From: Burkholderia sp. 8Y
GTDB taxonomy: Bacteria; Pseudomonadota; Gammaproteobacteria; Burkholderiales; Burkholderiaceae
NCBI RefSeq assembly: GCF_902506145.1
Contig: NZ_LR733520.1
Location: 3,053,015-3,117,014 of the forward strand
DNA length: 64,000 nt
Direction of reading: 5' to 3'
Both the position numbers and the translations under genes were made by a program. Position 1 is the first letter of the stretch, and each line of letters begins with the position of its first letter. This document shows, in pieces, positions 33,702-42,366 of the stretch. A model generated the notes under the pieces. That model did no database searches. It was not told the origin of the DNA and saw only the letters and a program-made list of their open reading frames with translations.

Positions 33702-34097
33702 ATGGACAAGAACATGAAGATCCTCGTCGTCGACGATTTTCCGACGATGCGCCGTATCGTGCGCAATCTGCTGAAGGAGCTCGGCTACTCGAACGTCGAC
33801 GAAGCGGAAGACGGCGCGGCGGGCCTCGCGCGTCTGCGCGGCGGCGGCTTCGACTTCGTGATCTCCGACTGGAACATGCCGAACCTCGACGGCCTTTCGA
33901 TGCTGCAGCAGATTCGCGCGGACGCGACGCTCTCGCATCTGCCGGTGCTGATGGTCACGGCGGAATCGAAGAAGGAGAACATCATCGCGGCGGCGCAGGC
34001 AGGCGCGAATGGTTACGTGGTGAAGCCGTTCACGGCGGCCACGCTCGACGAGAAGCTCACCAAGATTCTCGAGAAGATGGCTAAAGCCGGGAGCTGA
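33702..34097 (+). CDS. cheY: Chemotaxis response regulator CheY (motor-binding type)
   Basis: The 131-aa receiver is close to enterobacterial CheY: DD at 11-12, phospho-acceptor D56 (ISDWNMPNLDG), T86 (MVTAESKKENI) and K108 (VVKPFTAATL). Phospho-CheY binds FliM and changes motor rotation. Two ATG codons lie side by side; the second at 33702 is five bases behind GGGAG and gives the usual MDKNMKILVVDDF start. cheZ follows after two bases. Confidence 0.96.
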   Translation: MDKNMKILVVDDFPTMRRIVRNLLKELGYSNVDEAEDGAAGLARLRGGGFDFVISDWNMPNLDGLSMLQQIRADATLSHLPVLMVTAESKKENIIAAAQAGANGYVVKPFTAATLDEKLTKILEKMAKAGS

Positions 34098-34099
34098 TC

Positions 34100-34801
34100 G
34101 TGAACGATCTGACCACTGCACTTTCCGCTGTCGCCGCCGAGGCCGACAACGATTTTTCGAGCGACCGCATTCTCGCGCGCATCGGCCAGCTAACGCGCAC
34201 GCTGCGCGACTCGATGCGCGAACTGGGTCTCGACAAGCAGGTCGAAGCAGCGGCGCAAGCCGTGCCCGACGCCCGCGACCGCCTGAAGTACGTCGCGACG
34301 ATGACCGAGCAGGCGGCCGACCGCGCGTTAAACGCGATCGAGCTCGCCAAGCCGATGCAGGAAGCGATGCAGCGCGAAGCGCAGGCGCTCGACGAGCGTT
34401 GGGCGCAATGGTACGGCGCGCCGCTCGCGCAGGGCGAAGCGGGCGAACTGCTCGCGCAGACGCGCAGTTTTTTACAAAGCGTGCCGGAAAAGACGCAGGC
34501 GACCAACACGCAACTGCTGGAAATCATGCTCGCGCAGGATTTTCAGGATCTGACCGGCCAGGTGATCAAGAAGATCACGGACGTCGTGTATCTGATCGAA
34601 CAGCAATTGCTGGGCGTGCTGCTGGAGAACATTGCGCCCGAGCGGCGTGAGCAGTTCGCGGCGTCGGCGGCGGCGCTCGTGTCGGCGAGCGGCAGCCCCG
34701 AGGCGCTGCTCAACGGCCCGCAGATCAATCCGCAAGGACGCAGCGACGTCGTGCAAGATCAGTCGCAAGTCGACGATCTTCTCGCGAGCCTGGGTTTCTG
34801 A
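34100..34801 (+). CDS. cheZ: CheY phosphatase CheZ
   Basis: The 233-aa, helical protein dephosphorylates CheY. The catalytic region LAQDFQDLTGQVIKKI contains the essential Gln, and the C-terminal peptide VDDLLASLGF is the helix that clamps CheY. Translation starts with GTG at 34100, with GGGAG seven bases upstream inside the end of cheY. It is the last gene of the motility operon. Confidence 0.96.
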   Translation: MNDLTTALSAVAAEADNDFSSDRILARIGQLTRTLRDSMRELGLDKQVEAAAQAVPDARDRLKYVATMTEQAADRALNAIELAKPMQEAMQREAQALDERWAQWYGAPLAQGEAGELLAQTRSFLQSVPEKTQATNTQLLEIMLAQDFQDLTGQVIKKITDVVYLIEQQLLGVLLENIAPERREQFAASAAALVSASGSPEALLNGPQINPQGRSDVVQDQSQVDDLLASLGF

Positions 34802-34841
34802 GGCTTCCTGCACGTAGCTTCCTGCTCTCAAGCCACACGAA

Positions 34842-34885
34842 AACGCGGAACGCCTCCCCGGATGCGTTCCGCGTTCTTGCGTGCG
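34842..34885 (+). terminator. Terminator of the motility-chemotaxis operon
   Basis: AACGCGGAACGC (34842-34853) pairs perfectly with GCGTTCCGCGTT (34864-34875), followed by CTTGCG. It lies 40 bp behind cheZ. The rest of the 334-bp gap up to 35135 holds no gene that I can support. Confidence 0.8.
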
Positions 34886-35135
34886 CGCCGATTTCTGACC
34901 TCGACGGCTGCTTCTAGCAAAGCATCTATCGACGCGGAACTTCTGCCCGGCTTACTGTTCGATTCATCCGTCCCCAAGTCCGCGTAATTTGCGCGTAACG
35001 CGGCCCTTTTGCGGGATTTGGCATACTGATGGCTATAGCATCCGTACGATGCTTCAATCGGCACGCGTGCCGCAGTCCCGAAAATGGCGCGCGGCCCCGG
35101 CAGGCAACCATCCACAGGAATCGACAGGAGGCCCA

Positions 35136-35657
35136 GTGAAGGAACCGAAGCAACCCCGTCATGGGCATCTCAGGCTAACGTTGGCCTTTCTTGCAGGCGC
35201 GCTCAGCGTCTGCGCAGCCGGACCGGCGCGCGAGGCGCTCGGCGGCGACCCGCTGACCGCGCCGCAAGGCGCTACCGCCGCGAACGCCGTCGTGCACGCC
35301 GCGACGGGCGCGTCCGGCGCATCGGCGGCATCGGCGGCATCGAATTACACCGTCCGCTCGACGACGCTCGCGAGCGGCACCGTCATCAATGAATATGTGT
35401 CGTCCGGCGGCACGGTGTTCGGCATCGCCTGGCGCGGGCCGCGCGTGCCCGACCTGGCGACGCTGCTCGGCAGCTATTTCCCGCAGTATCAGCAAGCCTT
35501 GCTCGCGCAGCGCGCCGCACGCGGCGGACGCGGGCAGGTGAGCGTGCAGGATTCGGGTCTCGTGGTGCATTCGGGCGGTCACATGGGCGCTTTCTCGGGC
35601 AGCGCGTACCTGCCGCAGTCTTTGCCCGCCGGCGTATCCGCCAGCGACATCCAGTAA
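35136..35657 (+). CDS. DUF2844 exported protein
   Basis: The 173-aa protein has a signal-like N-terminus (LTLAFLAGALSVCAAGPA). Its mature part matches DUF2844 as I know it: YTVRSTTLASGTVINEYVSS, then VFGIAWRGPRVPDLATLLGSYF. Members are secreted, of unknown function, and nearly always sit before a DUF3443 gene, as here. The GTG at 35136 is chosen because AGGAGG (35126-35131) lies four bases upstream. Short GCATCGGCG repeats code for an Ala/Ser-rich linker. Confidence 0.8.
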   Translation: MKEPKQPRHGHLRLTLAFLAGALSVCAAGPAREALGGDPLTAPQGATAANAVVHAATGASGASAASAASNYTVRSTTLASGTVINEYVSSGGTVFGIAWRGPRVPDLATLLGSYFPQYQQALLAQRAARGGRGQVSVQDSGLVVHSGGHMGAFSGSAYLPQSLPAGVSASDIQ

Positions 35658-35676
35658 GCGACGGGAGAATCCGACA

Positions 35677-36963
35677 ATGCTCAGAAAGACACTCGGCCTC
35701 GGCCCGGCTTCTTCCCGGCGCGCCGGCAACCCGGCGCGCTGGCTCGGCGCGCTGTTTCTCGCGCTCACGCTCGCCGCATGCGGCGGCGGCAGCGACGACC
35801 ATTCCAGCTCCAGCAGCGGCGGCTCGTCGGGCGGCAGTTCCGGCGGCGGCTCGTCCAGCACGGCGAACGCCCAGCCGATCACGCCCAACGGCACGAACGC
35901 GGTGCCCATCACGGTCAACGGCGGCGTCGCGAACTTCGTCAATATTCCGAATGTTTCAGTGACGGTCTGCGCGCCCGGCACGAACGTTTGTCAGACCATC
36001 GACAACATTCAGATTGATACCGCTTCCTTCGGCCTGCGCATTCTGAGTTCGGCGGCGCAGTCGGTCATCGGCGCGCTGCCGGTGTCGAAGGCGCAGAACG
36101 GCGGGCAACTCGCGGAGTGTGCCGGTTTCGCGGACGGCTACACGTGGGGCACCGTGCGTCAGGCGGACGTGCATATCGGTTCCGAAGTGGCGAGCGCGCT
36201 GCCGGTGCAGATCATCGGCGATCTGAACGCGTCGTCGGCGCCGACCGGCATGAACGGATGTCCGTCGGGCAACGACGAGAACACCGCCGCCGAAATCGGC
36301 GCGAACGGCATTCTCGGCATCGGCACGCTGGCGCAGGACTGCGGAAGCAATTGCGCGACGACCGCGCTGAACGGCACGTACTTCTCGTGTACCAACGGCG
36401 CGAATTGCACGGGCACCGTGGTTCCGGTCGCGCAGCAAGTGGCGAATCCCGTTCAGAAATTCCCGGTCGACAACAACGGCGTGATCGTTCAGTTGCCGCC
36501 CGTCCCGGATACCGGCGCGGCGAGCGCGAGCGGCACGCTGATATTCGGCATCGGCACGCAGAGCAACAACACGCTCAGCGGCGTGACGAAGCTCGGCACG
36601 GATGTCTACGGCGACCTCGGCGGCACCTACAAGGGGACGAGCTACCAGACGTTCTTCGATACGGGCTCGAATGGCAACTTCTTCCAGGACAGCTTCCCGT
36701 TGTGTTCGAGCACGAGCGTGTTCTATTGCCCGACGTCCGAGCAGTCGCTGACGGCGACGGTTTCGGGCACTGACGGCAACACCGCGACCGTGCCGTTCAG
36801 CCTCGTGAACGCGCGCACGCTGACATCGGGCACTGGAAAGTTCGCGTTCAACAGCTTGGGCGGCCAGTTGGGCATGACCGGCATGTTCGACTTCGGCATG
36901 CCGTTCTTCTACGGCCGGCACGTGTATGTCGGATACGGCAGCGCGCCGTACGTGGCGTTCTGA
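35677..36963 (+). CDS. DUF3443 lipoprotein with aspartic-protease-like motifs
   Basis: The 428-aa protein is a lipoprotein: the lipobox LTLAACGGG ends a signal peptide, followed by a Ser/Gly-rich linker (DDHSSSSSGGSSGGSSGGG). The body contains IDTASFGLRI near residue 112 and FDTGSNGNFF near 328. Two D-T-A/G motifs in one chain recall the two catalytic aspartates of pepsin-like proteases; I infer a related fold, but activity is unproven. It has many paired cysteines, fitting an oxidising periplasm. It lies 19 bp behind the DUF2844 gene and ends at a strong terminator. Confidence 0.82.
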   Translation: MLRKTLGLGPASSRRAGNPARWLGALFLALTLAACGGGSDDHSSSSSGGSSGGSSGGGSSSTANAQPITPNGTNAVPITVNGGVANFVNIPNVSVTVCAPGTNVCQTIDNIQIDTASFGLRILSSAAQSVIGALPVSKAQNGGQLAECAGFADGYTWGTVRQADVHIGSEVASALPVQIIGDLNASSAPTGMNGCPSGNDENTAAEIGANGILGIGTLAQDCGSNCATTALNGTYFSCTNGANCTGTVVPVAQQVANPVQKFPVDNNGVIVQLPPVPDTGAASASGTLIFGIGTQSNNTLSGVTKLGTDVYGDLGGTYKGTSYQTFFDTGSNGNFFQDSFPLCSSTSVFYCPTSEQSLTATVSGTDGNTATVPFSLVNARTLTSGTGKFAFNSLGGQLGMTGMFDFGMPFFYGRHVYVGYGSAPYVAF

Positions 36964-36978
36964 CGAGCCGCGCATGAC

Positions 36979-37022
36979 AAAAAAATCCGGCCTCTGGCCG
37001 GGCCTCTGGCCGGATTTTTTTT
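36979..37022. terminator. Bidirectional terminator
   Basis: AAAAAATCCGGCC (36980-36992) pairs with GGCCGGATTTTTT (37008-37020) around an inner repeat of GGCCTCTGGCC type. A- and T-runs flank both sides, so it can end both the DUF3443 gene and the convergent SDR gene. Confidence 0.93.
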
Positions 37023-37025
37023 CGT

Positions 37026-37808
37026 CTACTGCCGAGAGCCAGGCGGCCGCGGCTTGCGCGGCGCGCGCTCGAAAAGCGGATCGTAAAGCCAGCGCGGCAA
37101 CACATGCAGCAGCATGCCGACAACGCGCATCTGCCACGGAAACGTCGCGTAGCGCACCTTTCGCGCGATAGCATCGGCGGTTTTCGCGGCGAAGCGGTCG
37201 GCATCCATCAGAAAGGGCATGCGATACGGATTGTGCGCGGTCATCTCCGAGCGCACGTAGCCCGGCGCGATGGTCACGACCGCGACGCCCTGCGGCCGCA
37301 TTTCCACGCGCAGCGATTCCAGATACTTCGCCGCCGCCGATTTCGACGCGCTGTACGCGCCCGAGCCCGGCAGCCCGCGCACGCCCGCGACGCTCGCAAG
37401 GCCGACGAGCGTGCCGCGCCGCGCGGCCGTCATCGACGCGATGAACGGCTCGAACGTCGCGACCATGCCGAAGTAGTTCACGTCCATCACGGCGCGGAAC
37501 GTGTCCAGCTCGCCGTGGCCGGTGAGCGCGCCCTGACTGATGCCCGCGTTCGCGATCACGATGTCCGCCGAGCCATGCTCCGCGATGAAACGGCGCGCGG
37601 CATCGGCGAGCGCGTCGGGCTCGCGGACATCGGCGGGATAGATTGAAATCAACGCCTGAGGATGGCGTGCGGCGAATGCCGCGAGAGACTCGGCGCGTCG
37701 GGCGACGAGGCCGAGCACGGCCCCGCGCTTCACGTATTCTTCGGCCAGTGCCAGGCCGATTCCACTCGACGCGCCGGTGATGAAGACCTTCAACGGAACT
37801 GCGTTCAT
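37026..37808 (-). CDS. Short-chain dehydrogenase/reductase (SDR)
   Basis: The 260-aa classical SDR has the cofactor motif TGASSGIG at residues 11-18, the NAG motif (IANAGIS), a catalytic Ser in ASVAGVRGLPGSG, and the Tyr and Lys in AYSASK. The substrate is unknown. The C-terminal tail is basic and Pro-rich. The ATG at 37808 starts immediately before the fold. The gene is 15 bp behind dsbA, so the two are probably read together. Confidence 0.92.
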   Translation of the reverse strand: MNAVPLKVFITGASSGIGLALAEEYVKRGAVLGLVARRAESLAAFAARHPQALISIYPADVREPDALADAARRFIAEHGSADIVIANAGISQGALTGHGELDTFRAVMDVNYFGMVATFEPFIASMTAARRGTLVGLASVAGVRGLPGSGAYSASKSAAAKYLESLRVEMRPQGVAVVTIAPGYVRSEMTAHNPYRMPFLMDADRFAAKTADAIARKVRYATFPWQMRVVGMLLHVLPRWLYDPLFERAPRKPRPPGSRQ

Positions 37809-37823
37809 ACCGGCGTCAGGCAA

Positions 37824-38471
37824 TTACATCTTTTTGTCGCGCACTTGCTGCACGAGGAAGTCCATCACCTGCGTGGTGCCCTGCAAGCTGTTGGTCTGCG
37901 CGGGACCGGTCACGTACTTGCCCTGCACGACGACGGTCGGCACGCCTTCGATCTTGTAGTCCTGCAGCAGCTTGGCATCGCGCTGGACGTCGCTCTGCGT
38001 CGAGAACGAGTTGTACGCGTCCATGTACTTCTTCTTGTCGACGCCCTGCGTCGCGAGGAAGTCGGCCTGCGCCTGCGGCGTCAGCAGATAGTCCTTCTTC
38101 ACGTGGATTTCGTTGAACACGGCCGGCGTGACCTTTTCCGCGACGCCGAGCGCGACGAGCGCGTGATACATCTTCGAATGCGGGATGAAGTCGTCGCGGA
38201 ACGCCACCGGCACGCGCTTGAACACGACGTCCGGCCCCTGCTTCTTCTCCCATGCCTCGATGTACGGCTCGAATTCGTTGCAGTGCGGGCAGCCGTACCA
38301 GAAGAACTCGATGACTTCGACCTTGCCCGCCGGCGCGCCGATGGGCTGCGGCGCTTGCATCACCGTGTAATCCTTGCCTGCGGCGGGAGCGGCCGATGCC
38401 GTGCCCGCGACGCTGAACGACGCGGCGGCAATGCCGAGAGAAAGGGCGAACGCGCTAAAGATTTTTTTCAT
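37824..38471 (-). CDS. dsbA: Thiol:disulfide interchange protein DsbA
   Basis: The 215-aa periplasmic oxidase forms disulfide bonds in exported proteins. It has a Sec signal peptide (to about residue 28, cleaved after ASA), the thioredoxin-fold active site C61-P-H-C64 (FFWYGCPHC) and a cis-proline loop (GVPTVVV). The helical insertion of DsbA lies between. It likely serves periplasmic and envelope proteins, including the P ring of the flagellum in enterobacteria. The start at 38471 is set by the signal peptide; its ribosome site is weak. Confidence 0.95.
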   Translation of the reverse strand: MKKIFSAFALSLGIAAASFSVAGTASAAPAAGKDYTVMQAPQPIGAPAGKVEVIEFFWYGCPHCNEFEPYIEAWEKKQGPDVVFKRVPVAFRDDFIPHSKMYHALVALGVAEKVTPAVFNEIHVKKDYLLTPQAQADFLATQGVDKKKYMDAYNSFSTQSDVQRDAKLLQDYKIEGVPTVVVQGKYVTGPAQTNSLQGTTQVMDFLVQQVRDKKM

Positions 38472-38615
38472 GATCGAAAAAGTGCGAAGGTGCAACGTGA
38501 AGGCTGACGTGGCGGATGCGTGGCAGTCCTCAAGTGGGACATACGACGCTTAAGCCGGGCTTAAGGCGCGCGGCGCTTGGGGCAGCTCGAGCACGCGGGC
38601 GCCGTCCTCAACGCG

Positions 38616-39383
38616 TTATTGCTTCGAAAAGCGGATCACGGCCGTATCGACGCCTGCGTCGGACAGACGCTGACGCGCCGAATTCATGTCCTCGAACTTG
38701 GCGAACGGACCGATACGCACGCGATAGTACGTCACACCGCCTGCATCGCGCTGCGTGACTTTCGATTCGAAACCCTGGAAGCCCAGACGCGCACGCTGCT
38801 GCTCGGCATCGGCCTGCGTCTTGTACGCGCCCACTTGCAGGAAATAGCCGGTGTTGACGTCGCCGGGTGCGGGCGGCGTGGTCTTGGCGGTCGCGGGCGG
38901 CGCGGAACCGGTCTTCGGCGGCGTGGCGGCGGTCGTGGAACCGCTCGTGCCTGCCGCGCCCGGCGCCGCTTCAGGCTTCTTCGCGATGGTCGGACTCGCG
39001 GTGCGGGGCGCGGAGGCCGTCGCGCCGCTCGGCGGCACTTCGACGATCTGCGGCTCGTCCAGCATTCCCGACGATTGCGTCTGATTGGTGCTCTGGCCCG
39101 GCGCGGTGTTCGGCGGCGTGGGCTGCGCGGCTTGCGGCACGGCCTGGCCCGGCGACTTGCCTTGCAGCGGGCGATTCGGGTCGTACGGCTGCGCGGCGGG
39201 CGCGGAAGACGACTCGGCTGGCGGTGCGACCTTGGCGACGAATGGCGTGGGCGCACGCGTGATGTACAGCGCGACGATCACGGCGATCGCGAGTCCGACG
39301 ATCAGACCGAGCACGATGCCGAGAAACGTTCCCCCCGTTTGCTTCGACTGCGATTGCTTCGACGTGCGGCTTGGTTTTGCCAT
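38616..39383 (-). CDS. SPOR-domain membrane protein (FtsN-like)
   Basis: The 255-aa protein has a short cytoplasmic start, one membrane helix (about residues 20-42, FLGIVLGLIVGLAIAVIVAL), a long Pro/Ala/Thr-rich periplasmic linker and a C-terminal SPOR domain (GYFLQVGAYKTQADAEQQRA to AVIRF). SPOR domains bind denuded septal peptidoglycan, and FtsN activates septal wall synthesis. The build matches FtsN of betaproteobacteria, where the gene usually follows argS as here. AGGTGA lies eight bases before the ATG at 39383. Confidence 0.88.
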   Translation of the reverse strand: MAKPSRTSKQSQSKQTGGTFLGIVLGLIVGLAIAVIVALYITRAPTPFVAKVAPPAESSSAPAAQPYDPNRPLQGKSPGQAVPQAAQPTPPNTAPGQSTNQTQSSGMLDEPQIVEVPPSGATASAPRTASPTIAKKPEAAPGAAGTSGSTTAATPPKTGSAPPATAKTTPPAPGDVNTGYFLQVGAYKTQADAEQQRARLGFQGFESKVTQRDAGGVTYYRVRIGPFAKFEDMNSARQRLSDAGVDTAVIRFSKQ

Positions 39384-39539
39384 CGTATGAATCACCTGCA
39401 AAAAGTCTTCGAGTTGGCCGACGATTATAGCCGCCGCGTGACGCGAGCCCGCGCCAGGCTGCCGTCCGCGCACGCCGAATGGTTCACAAAGTTACAGGCG
39501 CGCGCACCGTAAAACGCGCACGACAGAACGCGCCGCCGA

Positions 39540-41324
39540 TTACATCTTCTGGGGAGCCGACACGCCGATGGTCGAAAGGCCGTTTTCGAGCACCTGACGC
39601 GTGGCCGCGAGCAGCGCGATGCGCGCCGTGCGCTCCTTGTCGTCGTCCACGAGCACGCGCTCCGCATTGTAGAACGAGTGAAATTCGCCAGCGAGATCGC
39701 GCAGATAGAAGGCAACCGCATGCGGCGCGAGTTCGTCGGCGGCGTGCGCGAGCATGTCGGGGAACTCGGCGAGCTTGTTGAGGAGCGCCATCGCGCGCGG
39801 ACTCGACAGCGGTTCGAGATTCGCCTGCGCCGCTTGCGTCAGGTCGCCGCCGTAGCGTTCCTTCCAGTCGTTGAGGATCGTGCAGATGCGCGCGTGCGCG
39901 TACTGGACGTAATAGACCGGATTTTCGTCGTTCTGCTTGAGCGCGAGGTCGATATCGAACACGAACTCGGTGTCGGCCTTGCGCGAAATGAGGAAGAAGC
40001 GCACGGCGTCGCGGCCGCGACGGATCATCGCTTCGTCGAGCTGATCGGGCGCGGCTTCGCTGCCCGGCGTCATGCCGCCCGACCATTCGATCAGATCGCG
40101 CACCGTCACGTAACTGCCCGCGCGCTTGGAGATCTTCACTTCCTGCCCGTCGCGCATGACCGTGACCATCTTGTGCAGCACGTAGTCGGGATAGCCCTTC
40201 GGAATGCCGACGCCGAGCCCTTGCAGCCCGGCCCGCACGCGCGCGATGGTGCCGTGATGGTCCGAGCCCTGCACGTTGATGACCTTGGTGAAGCCGCGCT
40301 GCCACTTGGTCACGTGATACGCCACGTCCGGCACGAAGTACGTGTACGTGCCGTCGGACTTCTTCATCACGCGGTCTTTGTCGTCGCCGTCGTCGGTGGT
40401 GCGCAGCCAGAGCGCGCCGTCCTGCGCGTAGGTCTTGCCGGCATCGATCAGCGCCTTCACCGTCTCTTCGACGCGCCCTTCCTTGTACAGCGACGACTCC
40501 AGATAGAACTGGTCGAACTTCACGCCGAAAGCGGTCAGGTCCATGTCCTGTTCGTGCCGCAGATAGGCCACCGCGAAATGACGGATGGCTTCGAGGTCGT
40601 TCACGTCGCCTGTGCCCTTGACCGGCTCGCCGTCCTTCGCCGCGACGGTCGCACCTGCCATGTAGTCGCGCGCGATGTCGGCGATGTACTCGCCGTTGTA
40701 CGCGGCCTCGGGCCACTCGGCGTCGCCCGGCTTGAAGCCGCGGGCGCGCGCCTGCGTCGAGATGGCGAGATTGCCGATCTGCACGCCGGCGTCGTTGTAA
40801 TAGAACTCGCGATGCACCGCGTAGCCTTGCGTCGCGAGCAGGTTCGAGAGCGCGTCGCCGAGCGCCGCCTGCCGGCCGTGGCCGACATGCAGCGGACCGG
40901 TCGGGTTCGCCGACACGAATTCGACCAGCACGCGCTTGCCCGCATCGCGCGCCGAACGGCCGTACGCCGCGCCTTCGCCGAGCACCGCCGGGATCACGTC
41001 TTGCTTTGCTTTTGCCGCGAGACGCAGATTGATAAAGCCCGGGCCGGCGACTTCCGCGCTCTCGACCAGTCCCTTCGCGGCCGGATGACCGAGCACTGCA
41101 TCGACGATCTGTTGCGCGAGCTGACGCGGATTCGCGCGCAGCGGCTTGGCGAGCTGCATCGCGACATTCGACGCCACGTCGCCATGCGCGGCGACCTTCG
41201 GCCGCTCGAGCACGATCGCGGGCGCGATGAAAGCGGCCTCGGTTGCGCCTTGCGTGGCTTGCGCGACCTGCTTGACCGCGTCGGAGAGGAGCGTTTCCAG
41301 GGTTTCTTTGTGTGCAGGCAGCAT
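39540..41324 (-). CDS. argS: Arginine--tRNA ligase
   Basis: The 594-aa class I synthetase charges tRNA-Arg. It has the N-terminal Add1 domain, the HIGH-type motif in GPLHVGHGRQA, the KMSK-type motif as KISKR (EVKISKRAGSYV) and the DALR anticodon-binding domain at the C-terminus (SFYNAERVLVDD, ending VLENGLSTIGV). The ATG at 41324 (MLPAHKETLETLL) gives the usual length; its ribosome site is weak. The SPOR-protein gene follows 156 bp downstream. Confidence 0.96.
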   Translation of the reverse strand: MLPAHKETLETLLSDAVKQVAQATQGATEAAFIAPAIVLERPKVAAHGDVASNVAMQLAKPLRANPRQLAQQIVDAVLGHPAAKGLVESAEVAGPGFINLRLAAKAKQDVIPAVLGEGAAYGRSARDAGKRVLVEFVSANPTGPLHVGHGRQAALGDALSNLLATQGYAVHREFYYNDAGVQIGNLAISTQARARGFKPGDAEWPEAAYNGEYIADIARDYMAGATVAAKDGEPVKGTGDVNDLEAIRHFAVAYLRHEQDMDLTAFGVKFDQFYLESSLYKEGRVEETVKALIDAGKTYAQDGALWLRTTDDGDDKDRVMKKSDGTYTYFVPDVAYHVTKWQRGFTKVINVQGSDHHGTIARVRAGLQGLGVGIPKGYPDYVLHKMVTVMRDGQEVKISKRAGSYVTVRDLIEWSGGMTPGSEAAPDQLDEAMIRRGRDAVRFFLISRKADTEFVFDIDLALKQNDENPVYYVQYAHARICTILNDWKERYGGDLTQAAQANLEPLSSPRAMALLNKLAEFPDMLAHAADELAPHAVAFYLRDLAGEFHSFYNAERVLVDDDKERTARIALLAATRQVLENGLSTIGVSAPQKM

Positions 41325-41611
41325 GCTGAATGTGATCCAGTGGAGCGAGTGCGGAGTGATACGCGACAGGTGCGGGCGAAGCGGGGCGCCGATTTGACGC
41401 GGCCGATGAGCCGACGATGAATCGACCACTGCGCGACCGGGACGTGCGTGTAGTGCGCCGCGACCTGCCGACGAGGCCGGCCACGGCTGAAACCGGGATT
41501 TTAGCAGGTGCTAAACTGTCTATTCAGGGTGGTTGTTCTGCAAAGATCGGCTTGTCGGCGCGGCTCGCATTCGCCCCGGCTGTCATCCAACATAAGGAAA
41601 AGGACTCTCCC

Positions 41612-41938
41612 ATGCTGATCACATTCAAAACCATGGCTGCACCGGATGTCATGATGCTCGACAACCTCGCGGAGTATCTGCTGGGCATCATCGGCAAGCA
41701 GCTGACCGCACGCGGCGTCATCACGCATGACGAACTGCCAGCGGCCATCGAAAAGCTCGAGGCGGCGGTCGTCAGCGACAAGAAAGAACGCGCCGAGCAC
41801 GACGGCCACTTCCACGAAGGCGAAGAAGGCCACGATCCGCACGAGATTCCCATCGGGCTTGCGCAACGGGCGTATCCGTTTCTCGACATGCTGCGTCTCG
41901 CGCGCAAAGAGAACAAGGACATTCTCTGGGGCGTCTGA
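41612..41938 (+). CDS. DUF1840 protein
   Basis: The 108-aa soluble protein begins MLITFKTMAAPDVMML and contains the LPAAIEKLEAAV and PIGLAQRAYPFLDMLRLA blocks of DUF1840 as I know it. A His/Glu/Asp-rich middle (EHDGHFHEGEEGHDPHE) could bind metal. The function of the family is unknown. AGGA precedes the ATG at 41612. It is divergent from argS with 287 bp between the starts. Confidence 0.82.
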   Translation: MLITFKTMAAPDVMMLDNLAEYLLGIIGKQLTARGVITHDELPAAIEKLEAAVVSDKKERAEHDGHFHEGEEGHDPHEIPIGLAQRAYPFLDMLRLARKENKDILWGV

Positions 41939-41961
41939 GCGCAGGCGGCGCTGAAACGAAA

Positions 41962-41990
41962 AACCCCGCACCGGCGACGATGCGGGGTTG
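41962..41990. terminator. Bidirectional terminator between DUF1840 gene and small exported protein
   Basis: AACCCCGCA (41962-41970) pairs with TGCGGGGTT (41981-41989). The T-rich side is clearer on the minus strand (TTTCGTTTCAG). Confidence 0.75.
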
Positions 41991-42020
41991 CTTCCTGCTG
42001 ACTCGCTCGGGCCGCGCCGC

Positions 42021-42209
42021 TTACTGCGACTGACCGTTGCTCGGAGTCTTCGGCTTTTTGGCCGTCTTCGGCTTCTTCTTGTGTTCGGCCTGCGGCGGCG
42101 AGTATGAGGATGCCTGCGTGCTGCTCGCCTGCGCGAACGCGGCCGGACTCGACGCTGCGAGCACAGCCGCGGCGATCGCGATGGTTACGGCGGACGTCAT
42201 CTTCTTCAT
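42021..42209 (-). CDS. Small exported Lys/Pro-rich protein
   Basis: The 62-aa protein has a clear signal peptide (MKKMTSAVTIAIAAAVLAA, cleavage after AFA). The mature part of about 35 residues is mostly Ser, Gln, Lys and Pro (HKKKPKTAKKPKTPSNG), so it is basic and probably unfolded. GGAG lies eight bases before the ATG at 42209. No family or function is known to me. It stands alone behind metH with its own terminator. Confidence 0.65.
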   Translation of the reverse strand: MKKMTSAVTIAIAAAVLAASSPAAFAQASSTQASSYSPPQAEHKKKPKTAKKPKTPSNGQSQ

Positions 42210-42366
42210 GCGACTTTCTCCGTGGCTAAAGAGTGCGTGGCCGCCGTCATGGCGGTTCATCGCAGCGACAAGTCTACGGAAATAAAAAACTTCCCGCCCA
42301 TCACGCGGCGCTTTTTTTCCCTATCACACGCAGCGTATGTCGTGGCGCAACGCTCTGTGCGTGCGT

